Assembly: GCA_027596075.1 (NCBI GenBank)
Contig: JADGJC010000127.1
Coordinates: 1 to 64,000, forward strand
DNA from: Rhizophlyctis rosea
Lineage: Eukaryota; Chytridiomycota; Chytridiomycetes; Rhizophlyctidales; Rhizophlyctidaceae
Direction of reading: 5' to 3'
Length of the DNA: 64,000 bases
The notes below the pieces were generated by a model. That model ran no database searches. It was not told the DNA's origin and saw only the letters and a list, made by a program, of their open reading frames with translations. Below, piece by piece: positions 11,121-23,010 of the stretch (position 1 is the stretch's first letter; each line of letters starts with the position of its first letter). The position numbers and the translations under genes are program-made.

Positions 11121-11630
11121 ATGGCCCAACAAGCCCCACCACCCGGCTCCCTTCCCCCATCCCGTTCCGCCCGCTCAAAATGCTGGAAAGCACGCGACCT
11201 CTACTTTGCCTGCCTCGAAGAAAACGGTCTATGGCTACAAGGTCTAAAACCACTAAATTACGAAGACTACGTAAAAATCGATCCCACCAACCCTCCCGTC
11301 CGGCCCGAAAACGCCTTGTCTAGACAGGAACGAAAGGAGCTATATGCTTGCAAACAAATGAAGGAGGCGTTTGATTGGGAGTGTTTACCTAGTTGGGTGA
11401 GGATCAGTTTGTTGGAAGATTGATCCGTTTGGCTGTGGGCAGTCCTAACACTCGTGAATGTTTTGGATCTGCAGGTTAGTCACTTCAGTATGTTGCGAGT
11501 GAAGGATTTGCAGATGCAACATCTAAAGAAGAAGTTGGAGAATGAAGAGCAACAGCGGGCGACGAATGATGCGGATTTCTGGCAAAAGGTGTCTGCAAAG
11601 CCGGAGTCAAATACATCATCAGCTGCATGA
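11121..11630 (+). CDS. COA6: COA6-like cytochrome c oxidase assembly factor
   Basis: Intermembrane-space protein needed for copper delivery to the Cox2 subunit of cytochrome c oxidase. Two exons (11121-11396 and 11475-11630) join in phase at GG|gtgagg...ctgcag|GTT and give 143 residues. The protein carries the family's unusual pair CX9C (CWKARDLYFAC) and CX10C (CKQMKEAFDWEC), followed by LPSWVSHF, which corresponds to the conserved PxSWVxxF of COA6. Without splicing the frame would end at RISLLED directly after SWV, losing the basic C-terminal helix, so the spliced model is preferred. An N-terminal Pro-rich stretch precedes the CHCH fold. Divergently transcribed from UBA3. Confidence 0.87.
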
Positions 11631-13297
11631 GGGATGTCTCCTTGCCGTCGAGTTCGTGGTCGTACAGGCTTGTTCATAGAATTGATCAGTCCCTTGCATG
11701 AAAATCGCTGCATAGGATTTACGAATGCCACATGTATGATTGAATGCGACCTGACCAAAATGAATTCGCATGCGAACGATGGTGACCTGGACAGAATGTC
11801 TTGAGGAGAATATGGTTAAGTGGAAGCAACACATGATCGTCAGTCATGAGCTGGCATCCTGCATTCCGTATGGAATGGAGGGAGATGGATGCAATGTATC
11901 TTGCCGGAGTTACTTTGTTGACCTTTGAAACTATGCAATTCGTCATGGCCTTTTTCCAAATCTTTTGCGCCTGGTAGACATGCGGAATTTCGAGGTTGTA
12001 TCAATTATAGACGCAGCATCGTTGACGTTCTATGATGGAAGCATTGGCATTAACAGACATTTCCAGGGGGATGGTGCTTCAGCCTTCCGCCCTCAGCCAA
12101 TTTGGATGAACCCAAGAACCTTGAAGGACCCTGTCAAAGTAAGATCAAGGACCCGACCCTCAGCTAGCTGCGCCATTGGAGGGCTGGAGGGCGTGGGCAA
12201 GGCGGAGAAACCCCACGGTCTGAATGGTCTCCACATTACTCAGTACCAATCGGCGGGTAACCAGATTCTCGTGTAACAATAACATTTCTCGGATCTATTG
12301 GCTCTAGGCCCTCAAAGACTTTCCGGGTTGGTTATTATGTTAGATCATAAAGTTAAATGTACATCTCCGACCCTCCGGAAAATTACCAATTGACCCCATA
12401 ACATGGGACAGCATATGGAGGTTGACGGGCGCGGCGGCTTTGAAAGCGAGCAAGACAACGCCAAGTTTACACTGTCACACACTGGTACACAGGCTACTCC
12501 ATCTCCCTATCTGCTGGAAGGTCCGGTTAGCGGCTCTCTACTCGCGAGGAGGCTCATCACATCATTACCTCCATCTTGGGCCCATCGCGCAACTTCTCCT
12601 CTCCCTTGTCAGACTCACCGTCCAGGCCACACTGGCGCTGATCCGCGGATTCATTCTCTCCTTCTTACCCTGACTAACGTCTGACGTTGTAACAACACTC
12701 CCATAACAACCAGCACCTCCATACTACTCCTATCAGAAAGTCCTGGAACTCTCCTGTCGCCACACCACACCTTCACGAATGGCCCTCGTCAAGGGGAGCT
12801 GACACGAAGTTCAACATCACACCTACCTCGTCACTTGCTGCTCACCTATCGTCTTCGGTCAGTCCAAACAGTGCACTTTTGTTTACGTGTGGTCGGAGGG
12901 GGCTGGTGCGCTATCAGCCTTGGACGTGTTCTGGCCGTATTGTTCCTGCCGCTGAATCACTTGGTGCAAGGTAATGAATACACCCTTTGTGGAATCACAC
13001 AGTTACACCGGACAGACAACTTGGCGCATTTCTATACTTGCCGTTTGGGCAATTTTGTTGGGCGGTGGCAGGATCATTTTGCTCCGAGTTATTTGCCAGC
13101 GTTCCCGGCCTATCAAACACCTTTCGTTGCGGAAAGTACAAATTGAGGGGATGCCTAATATGCCTCTACTGCTATTTCCCATCCAGATCCATAAACATCT
13201 TCAACACCACATCAACCATCGTTGACGGTTCTGCACTGTCAAACAGTGCATCAAACCCTACTATAGGCGGCATCCAGCAACGTTTGACAGATTCAGC
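11631..13297. other. Intergenic region, 1.7 kb
   Basis: No gene is firmly supported. Around 12990-13290 there are short frames with hydrophobic stretches (for example WRISILAVWAILLG) that could be upstream exons of the SSK1-like gene, but I could not connect them with good splice sites. Confidence 0.35.
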
Positions 13298-16200
13298 ATG
13301 GACAGCGCTCGAAAAAGTTCTCCCTGGCCCGGTGCTCAACATCCACTGCTTTCGAAGCTGTCCGCATCATCAAATCGGGTCAACTCAACGACGAACCACA
13401 TCCTAATCACCAAACTCCATCACATCCTTGTTCGTGCGCTCGGCCTCATCATTCTTCATCGGTTCATTCTGGCGATCGTCAGAGTCTTTACCTTCTATCG
13501 ATATGATGACATTTCGACGCGCACGGAAGAGGACGGTTTCAATGAGTGGGACATCGGAAGGGCATGGGTTACGGTTGGAGTACTGATTGCTTCGTTGGGT
13601 GCGGTCGCAGTTGCAAGGAATAGAGTGAAGGGTGTTGAGAAAGATGAGGCGGTGGCGAATAGTGCTAGGGAAGCTCTGGACCCGTTGTTATCAGATCCGG
13701 CAAGCGTAGATGTGATCTCCGAAGAAAAGGATTACGAAGCCTACGCGGACCCCAATGCGACGAAGGATACTCAAGCACACTCACCGCCACAAGCGGATCT
13801 GAAGATTGGGAATTCAATGGGGCCACGAGAATGGGTCCACTTGCAGTCGACTTTGGATTCGAGTATCCGCATCTGCGAGTCGGTGTCGTTGGGATTGATC
13901 GGATACTTCCTCATCGGGGAATTTGCGTCGAAGCTGCTTTGGCATCTGGCAACGCAGGGACGCATCAACCCAGGTTTCAGCATCAACCATTTCCACCTCA
14001 CCTCCTCCCTCCAAACCTTCCTCCCCACCGCCCACCAACTCGACACTCAAAGCGTTCCCACCTTCCTCCTCCTTTTCGTGCTGTTCCGTTTCCTCCGCAA
14101 TAACCTCCCCCAGCCCGCCTTATCAATCTCCGGATCATCCACGCCATCCTCGTCGACGCTCCTCGCCAACATCGCGGAACCGGACGATTACGCCGCGGTG
14201 ATCAAAATCGCAACAAAGGCGGCGCAGGAGAACGTGGTGAAGAAATGGATGGGAGCTGCGGAGTTTTTCGCGAAGGATTTGTTGAATACGGTTGCGGCTG
14301 TGAGGACGGTGTTGGATCATATTCAGTTGCAGCATGGGAGTCCTGAGCAGTATTTGTATACGGTTACGTTCGTTTCTGGTATGTGTCTACAGACACTGAA
14401 GACATTGTCTTAGAGAAAGCTCAAAACGATACCAACCATTCTAACCTGACAACCCCTCCTCCCCCTTGCAATGAACCACAATCAGCCGTCGACACATCCC
14501 TAGAAAACGTCGCCCACGTCGCCTGGCAACTAGCCCACTTCTCCTCACCCTCCTTCATCCTGTCACCCCCGCCCCCGACGCCTCCACCAGCTGCAACGGA
14601 GACTCCCACGCTGCCGGCGTCGGACCCACAGCCGAAATTCCCGACGACGATGATGCTGTTTGATCCGGCGGATTTGACGGAACGGGTTGGCGATGCGCTG
14701 AGTAATTTGGCGGATACTCGCGGGTTGGAGTTGGTGGTGCATAGTCCGGTGCAGAAGGGAAAGGAGCAGGATATTTATTTGGTTGTTGGGGATGAGGGTG
14801 GGATTCGGCAGTTGTTGATTGAGGTGGGGTTGAGTGTTGTGTTTTTTTGATGGTTTTTGGGAGGAGTGTGGGATTTGGAAATGGTTTGGTACCTGCGTGT
14901 GGTTGGCGGTCGAATGGGGTCTCCACGTTCGGTTCCATATGCAAACATTGACGAATTCTCTTTCTGGCAGGTCTTGGCACCGATCATCAACAATGCACCA
15001 GAATACAGCAGGGTGGAGTTGAACCTCATCACGCCCCAACCTCTACCAGCGAAATCTAGTGTGTTATTCGTTGGACCAGGAGTAACACCGAAATTTCGTA
15101 TGGATATCACCTGGCAGGTAATGGTTACATTCAAATTTTCGCCATTGCCACATATCAACACCACCCACTCACGTCCAACTCCCCTTCCAGATCGTCTTCC
15201 AAGTAGACGACCTCGCCCCTCAACCCTCAACCCTCCCAACACTCCCCACATCCCTCCTCACCGCCCTCTCAGGCACCCTCAAACCCGCCACAGTCCTCAA
15301 CGGCCAATGCCACATGTCTCTCCACTTTGATTTGGAAACGTATAAGTACAATCAGAACGTGACCCAAACGAGCGGGTACACGCTGTCGAAGCCGCTGCTG
15401 ATGAAGAGTGTGGAGGAACTGTTTAGGTTTGCGCAGGGGTTGAAGAGGTGTCAGGTTGGGCTTTTTGCGGGGAAGAGGGACGGTCAGTTCACGCAGAATG
15501 CGGCGCAGGATTTGGGGGATTTGGGGATGGAGGTTTTTTGTGAGTTTTTTTTTGTTTTTGTTGTTGGTGGGATTGTTCTTTTTCGAGTATTGCCGCTTGG
15601 ATTCTGGCGGTGAAACTTAGCGCCGAGCAAAGGCTAATCCTTTGTTTACTTGTGCTGCGTGAATCCTTCATCTGTACCAGACCACACAACCGACGACGCA
15701 TCCACCATCCCCGCCGTCCTCGACGACCTCCAATCCCGCCTCCCACCACCCGACACAACCCTCCCCTCCTCCAGCACATCCCCCTCCCCACCACCAAAAC
15801 CCCAAACCTTCATCCTAATAGACGACGACTTTGCCATCCTCGACGCCGTCATAACCCACCTAGCAGACCGCAACCCCTCCCTCCCGCCCACATCCGAAAC
15901 CCAAAAACGCACAATCGTCCTCTATGTCACGAGTCCGTCCAACTACGCGCGGATGGTGGAGTTTGTGGACCAGATGGGGAGTCGGGAGGGGCGGTACGTT
16001 CCTGGTGTTGTGGTTGTTACGAAGCCGGTCGGGGTGCGGAAGTTGCTTGTGGGTGTTAGGTGTTTGATGGAGGAGGAGGATGCGGCGATGCAGGGGAAGG
16101 AGTTTGCGGGGTTGGGGGTGATGGGTTTTCATCGGCGGAGGGATAGTGTTGGGGTGGGGTTGGGGTCTGGGGTGGGTGGGTGGGGTGGCAGTGGGGGGTT

Positions 16201-17565
16201 GAAGAGTCCTGCTAGTCCAAGGAGGGGGAGGAGTCCACCTGGGGGAGCGCAGGCAAGGCTTGGAAGTGAGAGTAGTGCGAGTGTGGGGAGTGGGAGTAGT
16301 GGTGGGAGTTTGGGGGAGAAGAAGCTTGCGGAGAAGGTTGCGGGTGCAAGTAAGGGTGGTGCTGGTGGTGCGAGTGGAGGTGGTGGAACTGGTGGAGCGG
16401 GCGGGCAGGGAGTTGTTGCGCCTCCGATTAATGTCCTAATTGCTGAAGGTAAGGTTTGAGTTTTGAAAGGGCCCCCTCTCGTTATTTGTGATCATCGGTC
16501 TTCTTACGACTGATGCGATCAATGAAAATTGCATATATTGATATTAATGCGTACGGTTACAGATAACCCCATCAACCAAACCATCCTAAGCACCTTCCTC
16601 CGCAAACGCGGAATAAGCAACACCGTCGCCGGCAACGGCCTCGAAGCCGTCGAAAAGTTCAAATCTGGACGATACCATCTCGTTCTCGTACGTACCATCC
16701 CTTCTGCCTTTCCTTTCATCCCACCCCCACTAACCCACCAACCCCACCAGATGGACATCATCATGCCCGTCATGGACGGCATCCAAGCCACGCGGGAAAT
16801 TCGTAAACTCGAATCCCAGCACCGCCGCAGCGGCAGCCAGAGCAGCGTTGCGTCGACGTCAAGCGCACCTGGAACGCCGCTGATGAGTCCGAGCGAGAGT
16901 CCGAATGTGGTGATTGTGGCACTTACGGCGAGTAGTTTGCCGGCGGATCGGGATGCGGCGCTTGGTGCCGGGTGTAATGATTATTTGATAAAGCCCGTCA
17001 GTCTGGGTGAGTTTCTCTTGTTCGGAAGTCATGGTGTTGATGTTGTCCCCTTTTCCGTCTTTCGTTTTTGAATGTTTTCGTTTGGCTCGTGCACTTCATA
17101 ACTGACTCATTGATGAACGTCTCCCCTTTCCCCAAACCAGTCTGGCTAGAACGCAAAATCATCGAATGGGGCAGCATGCAAGCCCTCATCGACTTCCAAG
17201 GCCTAATGCGCCACCAACTCTCCACCTCCTCCTCCGCCAATCCAACATCCCTCATCCTCCCACCAACAACCGAACCCTCCTCCACCCTCAAAACCACATC
17301 CCCCCAAAAATCGCCGACGAAATTAGCACTCCCACGATCACCGTCAAGCAGTAAGCTAGACGCACTGAAAGAACTGATCATGCACCCGCCGCCGTTGCAG
17401 AGCTCGATTTCGGCGCCGGCGCCGGGGGGGCCGGGCAGTTCGCGGAGTCCCGGGGTGGTGGAGATGGCGAGGACGCTTTTGGGTGGGGAGAGGAGCGTGA
17501 TGAGTCCGGGGCCTGTTGGTGGTGGGGAGGTGAAGAGGGTTGAGCAGGGGGAGGGGACGGGGTGA
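13298..17565 (+). CDS. SSK1: SSK1-type response regulator with N-terminal membrane region
   Basis: Response regulator that in fungi relays phosphorelay state to the MAPKKK of the HOG stress pathway. Eight exons (13298-14378, 14486-14823, 14971-15117, 15191-15539, 15681-16448, 16563-16687, 16751-17006, 17141-17565) all join in phase, predicting 1162 residues. The receiver domain ([15 protein letters not shown]) has the acidic pair, phospho-acceptor Asp in [10 protein letters not shown], Thr in ALTASS and Lys in LIKPVSL. It is followed by [15 protein letters not shown], the Ssk1-specific extension. Upstream, a degenerate histidine-kinase-like part ([13 protein letters not shown], then [10 protein letters not shown]) is also typical of Ssk1. 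Unusual are four hydrophobic segments in exon 1 (for example [15 protein letters not shown] and [14 protein letters not shown]), since Ssk1 is normally soluble. A Gly/Ser-rich linker precedes the receiver. The true start could lie further upstream. Confidence 0.87.
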
Positions 17566-17829
17566 ATATGGTGAGGATGGTGGTGTTGGGGGATAGGGCA
17601 TATGTGGGAGATGGGCGGGGTCCTGTATGTGTACATGAAATTTCCTTTTGTGATTTGTCTTGTTTTTTTTTTCTTTCCTTTTATGTGTATACTATATCAT
17701 GGGTTGCCTTTTCTTTGTCTTTACCATTGATTATGAACGTGGGTGGGGGTGTATTCTTTTGGATTGTGTGTCTTATCGGCCTGCAAGGAGATGGTAAACG
17801 TCGAGTCGAATGAAAACCAGAAAATATTG

Positions 17830-17956
17830 GGGTCAAGGTGCCGAAATCGGAATAGCGGACAATTGCAAAACGGAACAAAGTCCGCATACTGTGCCAGGTG
17901 GGACAGTGACGCCTGTTCCGATTTCAATGAGTGTTCCGATTATGGCACCTTGACCC
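17830..17956. mobile_element. MITE-like foldback element, 127 bp
   Basis: The left end GGGTCAAGGTGCC (17830-17842) and the right end GGCACCTTGACCC (17944-17956) are perfect 13-bp inverted repeats. The similarity continues inward with two mismatches (GAAATCGGAA against ATAATCGGAA). The interior is short and non-coding and carries a further direct repeat of GTTCCGATT. Size, terminal inverted repeats and location in a gene-free region fit a MITE. A target-site duplication is not clear; a 2-bp TA is possible. Confidence 0.65.
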
Positions 17957-18133
17957 TATGTGTTAAATCGTGTGGACATGCCGTTTCCGTTACGGAATGT
18001 TCCTGACATTTTGAAACGCATATCAAGCCAATGGTATGAAATCACAACAACAAATCTTATGAATGACCACGGGAAGGGTTCTTTTACATTCAACATAGAG
18101 CGGTGACTAGTACACTAGGAAATGCTTTCTTGG

Positions 18134-18340
18134 GTGCGGTAGACGTGCATCGCTCTGCTGTTCTTGCTCAAGTGCGGTATACGTTGCATCGCTCTGCGAA
18201 TCATCTTGTGCGGTAGACGTGCATCACTCCACTATTCTGCGAGTGCGGTAAGACGTGCATCGCTCCATTGAGCTCCACATGCGGTAGTCGTGCATCGCTC
18301 CACTAATCTGCAGGTGGGGTAGAGCTGCATCGCTCCACTG
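18134..18340. repeat. Minisatellite, six degenerate copies of a 35-38 bp unit
   Basis: Copies start at 18134, 18172, 18208, 18243, 18279 and 18314. The conserved core is GCGGTAGACGTGCATCGCTC, usually followed by CACT or TGCT; about 10-14 variable bases separate cores. Individual copies carry single-base changes and one-base insertions (for example GCGGTAAGACG), so the array is old or evolving. Confidence 0.85.
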
Positions 18341-19440
18341 TTCCAAATCTCCAATTCGAGAGGATATCGTAGTCCATTTTGCGTCTGGAACAGATCAAGT
18401 GAATACCATCAAGATAAAACGCACGAAAATGAGATAGGGACAGTCGAACATCCAGATCTACGCATTGTGTTTGCCGATACCTGCCGCGAAGCCCATGCTA
18501 ACGCCTATCGATACCAAAAAGGTTATCGAGGGATCTGCGATCACCCGGCAACCCGCAAAGTGGGGCATTCCGAAGTAGCATTCGACACACATCACTCCCC
18601 TTCAGTTCGGTCCCTATCTGACGTACCAGCACTAACGGTGACCGTGTCCTATGATTCTCGGTGTCGGTGGATCTGCGGTGGCAAAAGGTGATCGGTATCT
18701 GCTCTCCTGCCCAGGCCTCACGACGAGGACGTGGTGGTGACGAGTTTCATCTGAAATTGACAACGATGATGAGCCATATACATTCGCCAACTCACCTGAA
18801 CAGTTCTTGGTCTTGGTTTACAGGCGCCGGAAGCTGCGTACAGTTCCTCAGAACATTCCACCGCACATTGCCGGACCGGATGCCAAAAAGGCCAAATCAC
18901 GCCCTCACGATATACGTAAGCGGCCAAGGCTTGATCTGTAAACGATGTACACCAGAGCATACGAGGTGCTAATCACCAAGTAGATACCAACTATACAAAA
19001 GACCATCCCTCCGTCTAACCACATTAACTAAGGTTCGGAAGCGCCTCGTCACACAAAAAGTGCCGCCAGGGCAGACCTAAGTGCCGCAATAGTTCGCCGA
19101 CTATTTTGGACGACGGGGTCACCGCCATGATCCTCGTGGACCGGCCATAGTGGCCTCGATGGTGTTTTACCACCTCGTCCCTCGAGCTACCAAGGGCCAC
19201 TTGGTGCTATGTGGGTCTGCAGTGCAAGAAGCCTGCCCAATTATCAGCCTGAGGCTGCCTAGCGTATGAAAGACACAACAATGTCAGCAACCAACACCTG
19301 CCTCCGGGTGTCAACAACAACTTTACGTTGCACACAGGCGCTAGTTGGGCAGTGATTGACATGGCAAGCGAGGCTGTGTCCGTGGCTTACGCGCCGCATT
19401 TGCCACACTCTCACTTTTTTTGATTACATAACCCACATAT

Positions 19441-19463
19441 GGGGGGTTGGGGGTTGGGGGTTG
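19441..19463 (+). repeat. G-rich TTGGGGG tract, possible G-quadruplex
   Basis: Six G then two copies of TTGGGGG. Three long G runs, the first long enough to split, could form a quadruplex about 150 bp upstream of the UTP25 start. The unit resembles telomeric repeats of some protists, but the tract is too short to be a telomere. Confidence 0.5.
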
Positions 19464-19611
19464 CGTCTGACCTCGGTCAAAAGTCAAACACCTGTGGTGC
19501 TATTTTATTTACACCGCTACGAGTTCCTTCCGACTAACGCGCACAAGTGCACAAGTGCACTAAGTGCCAGGTACACTCCTCCACTACCTATCCACTCACC
19601 CACTCCTCGGC

Positions 19612-22522
19612 ATGCCGCCCTCAAAACGGAAAGCACAACTGGAGCAGACAGACGATTGGGAACGTCCCGCTTCCTTCAACAAACTCCTCAAAAACTTGAA
19701 GAAGTCATCCAAAAGGAACACCGATGGCTCGACAAAGAAGGAGCGAGTGACAGTTCACAAGGACAAGAAACCTAGGCTGACTGACCGAGAGAGCCTGGAG
19801 GCTGACGAGCTGGAAGGTGGGTCTCAAGGCCGTTAACCGGGTGAACTGACTGAACTGTTGGTTAGGGGACATTTTGGTGATAAAAGTTATCATGAGCTCC
19901 CATATCTTCATCACCTAATTGACCAATTTACTCCTCAGAGCAAGAACCCACTCAAAGTGATGCTATTTTGACTGCAAATGACGAAGTAGACGAAGGCGAC
20001 TTCAACGAAGACCATGATGAGGCGGAGGCCGACGGATGGGAAAATGAGCTGAACGACGATGGAGTGGATAATGATGAGGATGATGATGTGGAGGCTGGGG
20101 GGGATGAGGACGATGAGGATGAGGATGGTAGTGGCGCAGACGCAGGTTAGAATGAAGACTGAGATGACAATGGCTTTTTACGCTATTAAGACTTACGTAT
20201 ATTCTGCATCACAGACCCTTTCACGTCTCATTTCTCCGACTCCGTGTCCACCTCACTCGTTTTTGCCGCGGCGCAGGCAGCCCAAAATGCCTGGATCGCT
20301 CGCAAAGATGAAGACCCTGTCCTGAAAACCGTCATCTCATATAACCTACCAAACAATGACTCCTCTTCCACCGAAGCTCCCTCCATCCATGGCGAAGAAC
20401 CCGTCGCATTGGATGAGTTGAAGGTATGGCGATGATCAACATCATCCCGGAATACACGCAACCATCTCACCGCTTATTACACACACCAGATCAAATCTCG
20501 CCTTCACGATCCTTTCCAAAAGCTCAACTCTCCTCTTACACCGACGGACACCAACACACCCTTCACATCTCTTCAATCACACCTTCTCCCCTACATGACA
20601 GCATACAAGGATGTCCTATTCACGCATCAGACGCACGCGAATTCCCGAGAGTTGAGACACACGTATTGTTTACATGCGGTCAATCATGTTTTCAAGTGAG
20701 TGGGTGATGTCGGACATGATGCGAGTGTGGGAGGACTTTACACTGGTGCTGACGGGGCAACATCCTATTGGCAGGACGAGAGACCGAGTTTTGAAAAACA
20801 CTGCCAAGATTAAGGCCGTTGGAGAGGAAGGGAAGGATGGATTGTAAGTATTTCATCAACCTTGTACCCTTAATTCTCGTTTGTTTACCATCCTTTTGTG
20901 TTTTTGTTTATTTGTTTACTTCCTTCAAATCACATGCGACGCAATAACCAACCTCTATTGTTTTTGAATATCAGGGAAATCAGAGACCAAGGCTTCACAC
21001 GCGCTAAAGTACTCATCCTCGTTCCCTTCCGAAACACGGCGCTGGAGGTGGTGAAGATGTTGATTGCGTTGAGCGGGACAAAGCAGCAGGATAATAAGAA
21101 ACGGTTCATGGACGAGTTTGGGATCAACCCGGAGGATGATGTGATGAATCCTAAGGCGCCTGGTAGGATCTGTGTGCTCTGCATCCCTTCTGACAGTTGA
21201 TTGTGATACTGATGATTGATATCTGCACAGAGGACCATAAGAAAACATTCGCAGGCAACATCGATGATTGTTTCCGGGTTGGGATCAAGTTTTCTCGCAA
21301 GCAGATGAAACTGTTTGCGCCGTTTTATAGTAGTGATGTGATTGTGGCGAGTCCGTTGGGGTTGAGGATGGTTATTGGTGCTGAAGGGTGAGTTCTTTAT
21401 AACCTTGCTCGTCCTTTTGGGGTTTTTTTAAAGGCGGGACGGTTTTGTTGATTGCGTAGGAAGTGTGATCCTGCATTTCCGGCTCCGAAAACTACTAAAA
21501 GACATTTTCGGCACATTTAGGGATAAGAAACGCGATTTCGACTTCTTGTCGTCGATTGAGGTAATGATTTTGGATAGTACGGAGGTGTTTTTGATGCAGA
21601 ATTGGGATCATGTGCAGGTACGTGATTGAAGTGCTGTGTGTGGCTTTGTGGCAGTTGCGAGGCCGCATTAATCTCACTTTGTTTGCTTATGCAGCATATT
21701 TTCGACCACTTGAACCTGATACCTAAGGACCCGCATGGATGTGATTTCTCGAGAGTGAGGAGTTATTATTTGGATGGGCGGTGAGTTGAAATGGTTTTTA
21801 TTCAATCCTCAGCAGGGACAAGCAACTTACACCATCCCACCTCAACAGCGCCAAAAACGTCCGCCAAACCCTCCTCTTTTCCCAATTCGTCACCCCCCAA
21901 CTAAACTCCCTCTTCACAACCCAAACCCACAACACCACCGGCCGCATCAAACTATTGTACCCCTCCACAACTGGAACAATCACCCAAATAGCCCACACCC
22001 TTCCGCAACTCTTCCACCGTGTCCCCGTTCCGCAAAACTCACCCTCCCTAGCCCCTGACGCGCGGTTTTCGTTCTTTACGGAACGGATCATGCCGAGTAT
22101 TATTTCGAAAGCGGGGACGGTAACGCAGCAGGGAACGTTGATTTTCGTTAGCGACTACTTCGACTTTGTCCGCGTTCGGAATTGGATCAAAGCACAAGTC
22201 GGTGGCGACCGTGACATGGAGAAAGTCGGATTCCTCTCAGAATACACGGAAGGACCCGACATCTCACGCGTACGGGGTGCGTTCTTCCGTAAGGAGATTG
22301 GTCTCATCGTCATGACGGAGCGGTTTCATTTCTTTAGGCGGTATCGGTTGAGGGGGGTGAAGAGTGTGGTGTTTTATGATTTACCTGTTTTTGGGGGGTT
22401 TTATCCCGAGGTGGTGAATATGGTTGATGGAGGGGGGAAGGAGGGGAGTGTGGGGGTGCTTTTTACGAGGTTTGATAGGATGAAGGTTGAGAGGGTTGTT
22501 GGGGTTAGGAGGGGGGAGAGGA
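19612..22522 (+). CDS. UTP25: UTP25, SSU processome factor (3' end lost in assembly gap)
   Basis: Nucleolar DEAD-like protein without helicase catalytic motifs, part of the small-subunit processome for 18S rRNA maturation. The start ATG at 19612 opens [17 protein letters not shown] very acidic stretch ([20 protein letters not shown]) follows, then [13 protein letters not shown] and the conserved core: [62 protein letters not shown], and in the second half [30 protein letters not shown] and [21 protein letters not shown]. About eight short introns. The frame runs into Ns at 22523 after VVGVRRGER; the last few dozen residues are missing, and the sequence after the gap does not resume a recognisable UTP25 end. 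Confidence 0.9.
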
Positions 22523-22631
22523 NNNNNNNNNNNNNNNNNNNNNNNNNNNNNNNNNNNNNNNNNNNNNNNNNNNNNNNNNNNNNNNNNNNNNNNNNNNNNN
22601 NNNNNNNNNNNNNNNNNNNNNNNNNNNNNNN
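22523..22631. other. Assembly gap (109 N)
   Basis: A run of unknown bases inside the 3' end of UTP25. Its true length is unknown. Confidence 0.99.
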
Positions 22632-22709
22632 CCCCCCCCCCCCCCCCCCCCCCCCGCGGCCGCTACCCTCCCGCCGGGGCGGCCCCGCTCCGGGCGCCGC
22701 CGGGGCCCT
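22632..22709. other. Poly-C and GC-rich gap edge, suspect sequence
   Basis: 24 consecutive C, then GCGGCCGC (a NotI site) and about 45 bases of almost pure G and C ending near GGGGCCCTAG. The composition is unlike anything else in the window, and the sequence returns to normal around 22710. It may be a low-quality read end or adapter, or a genuinely GC-extreme stretch that caused the gap. Confidence 0.6.
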
Positions 22710-23010
22710 AGAGGTAGCTCGGAGTAGGGTTTTATGTAGTGTAGATAGTGGTGTAGTATATTTGTAGCGTAACATCAAGACAGATGCGATTGTTCACTGC
22801 ATTTTTCACTTTGAGTTCCCTGACGTTTCATCAGCAAGTTCATCTTGGAGTTCCCACACCGCTGTTCACACTTCCAAAAAACCTTTTCTTCAGAACGATT
22901 TTTGATTTGTCGACGGTCTTATGTATTTGGTCTATAAGACGTATCTTATGTACAAAAAAAGCCTGCGTCTGCAGAATTAACCACTGGCTATATTTACATT
23001 TTACTTTCTT
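22710..23010. other. Intergenic, convergent 3' ends
   Basis: AT-rich spacer between the UTP25 3' end and the convergent Cys-rich membrane protein gene. Nothing specific seen. Confidence 0.4.

Larger units (their letters stand above)
17566..19611. other. Gene desert, 2.0 kb
   Basis: No gene supported. It contains a foldback element (17830-17956), a six-copy minisatellite (18134-18340) and a G-rich tract (19441-19463). Short direct repeats of CACAAGTG lie just upstream of UTP25 near 19541-19560. Confidence 0.5.

Noticed and set aside
18134..18340. CRISPR array.
   Set aside because: The genome is eukaryotic, spacers are only 10-14 bp, cores vary and no cas genes are near.
19441..19463. Interstitial telomere.
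   Set aside because: Only two clear units; far too short.
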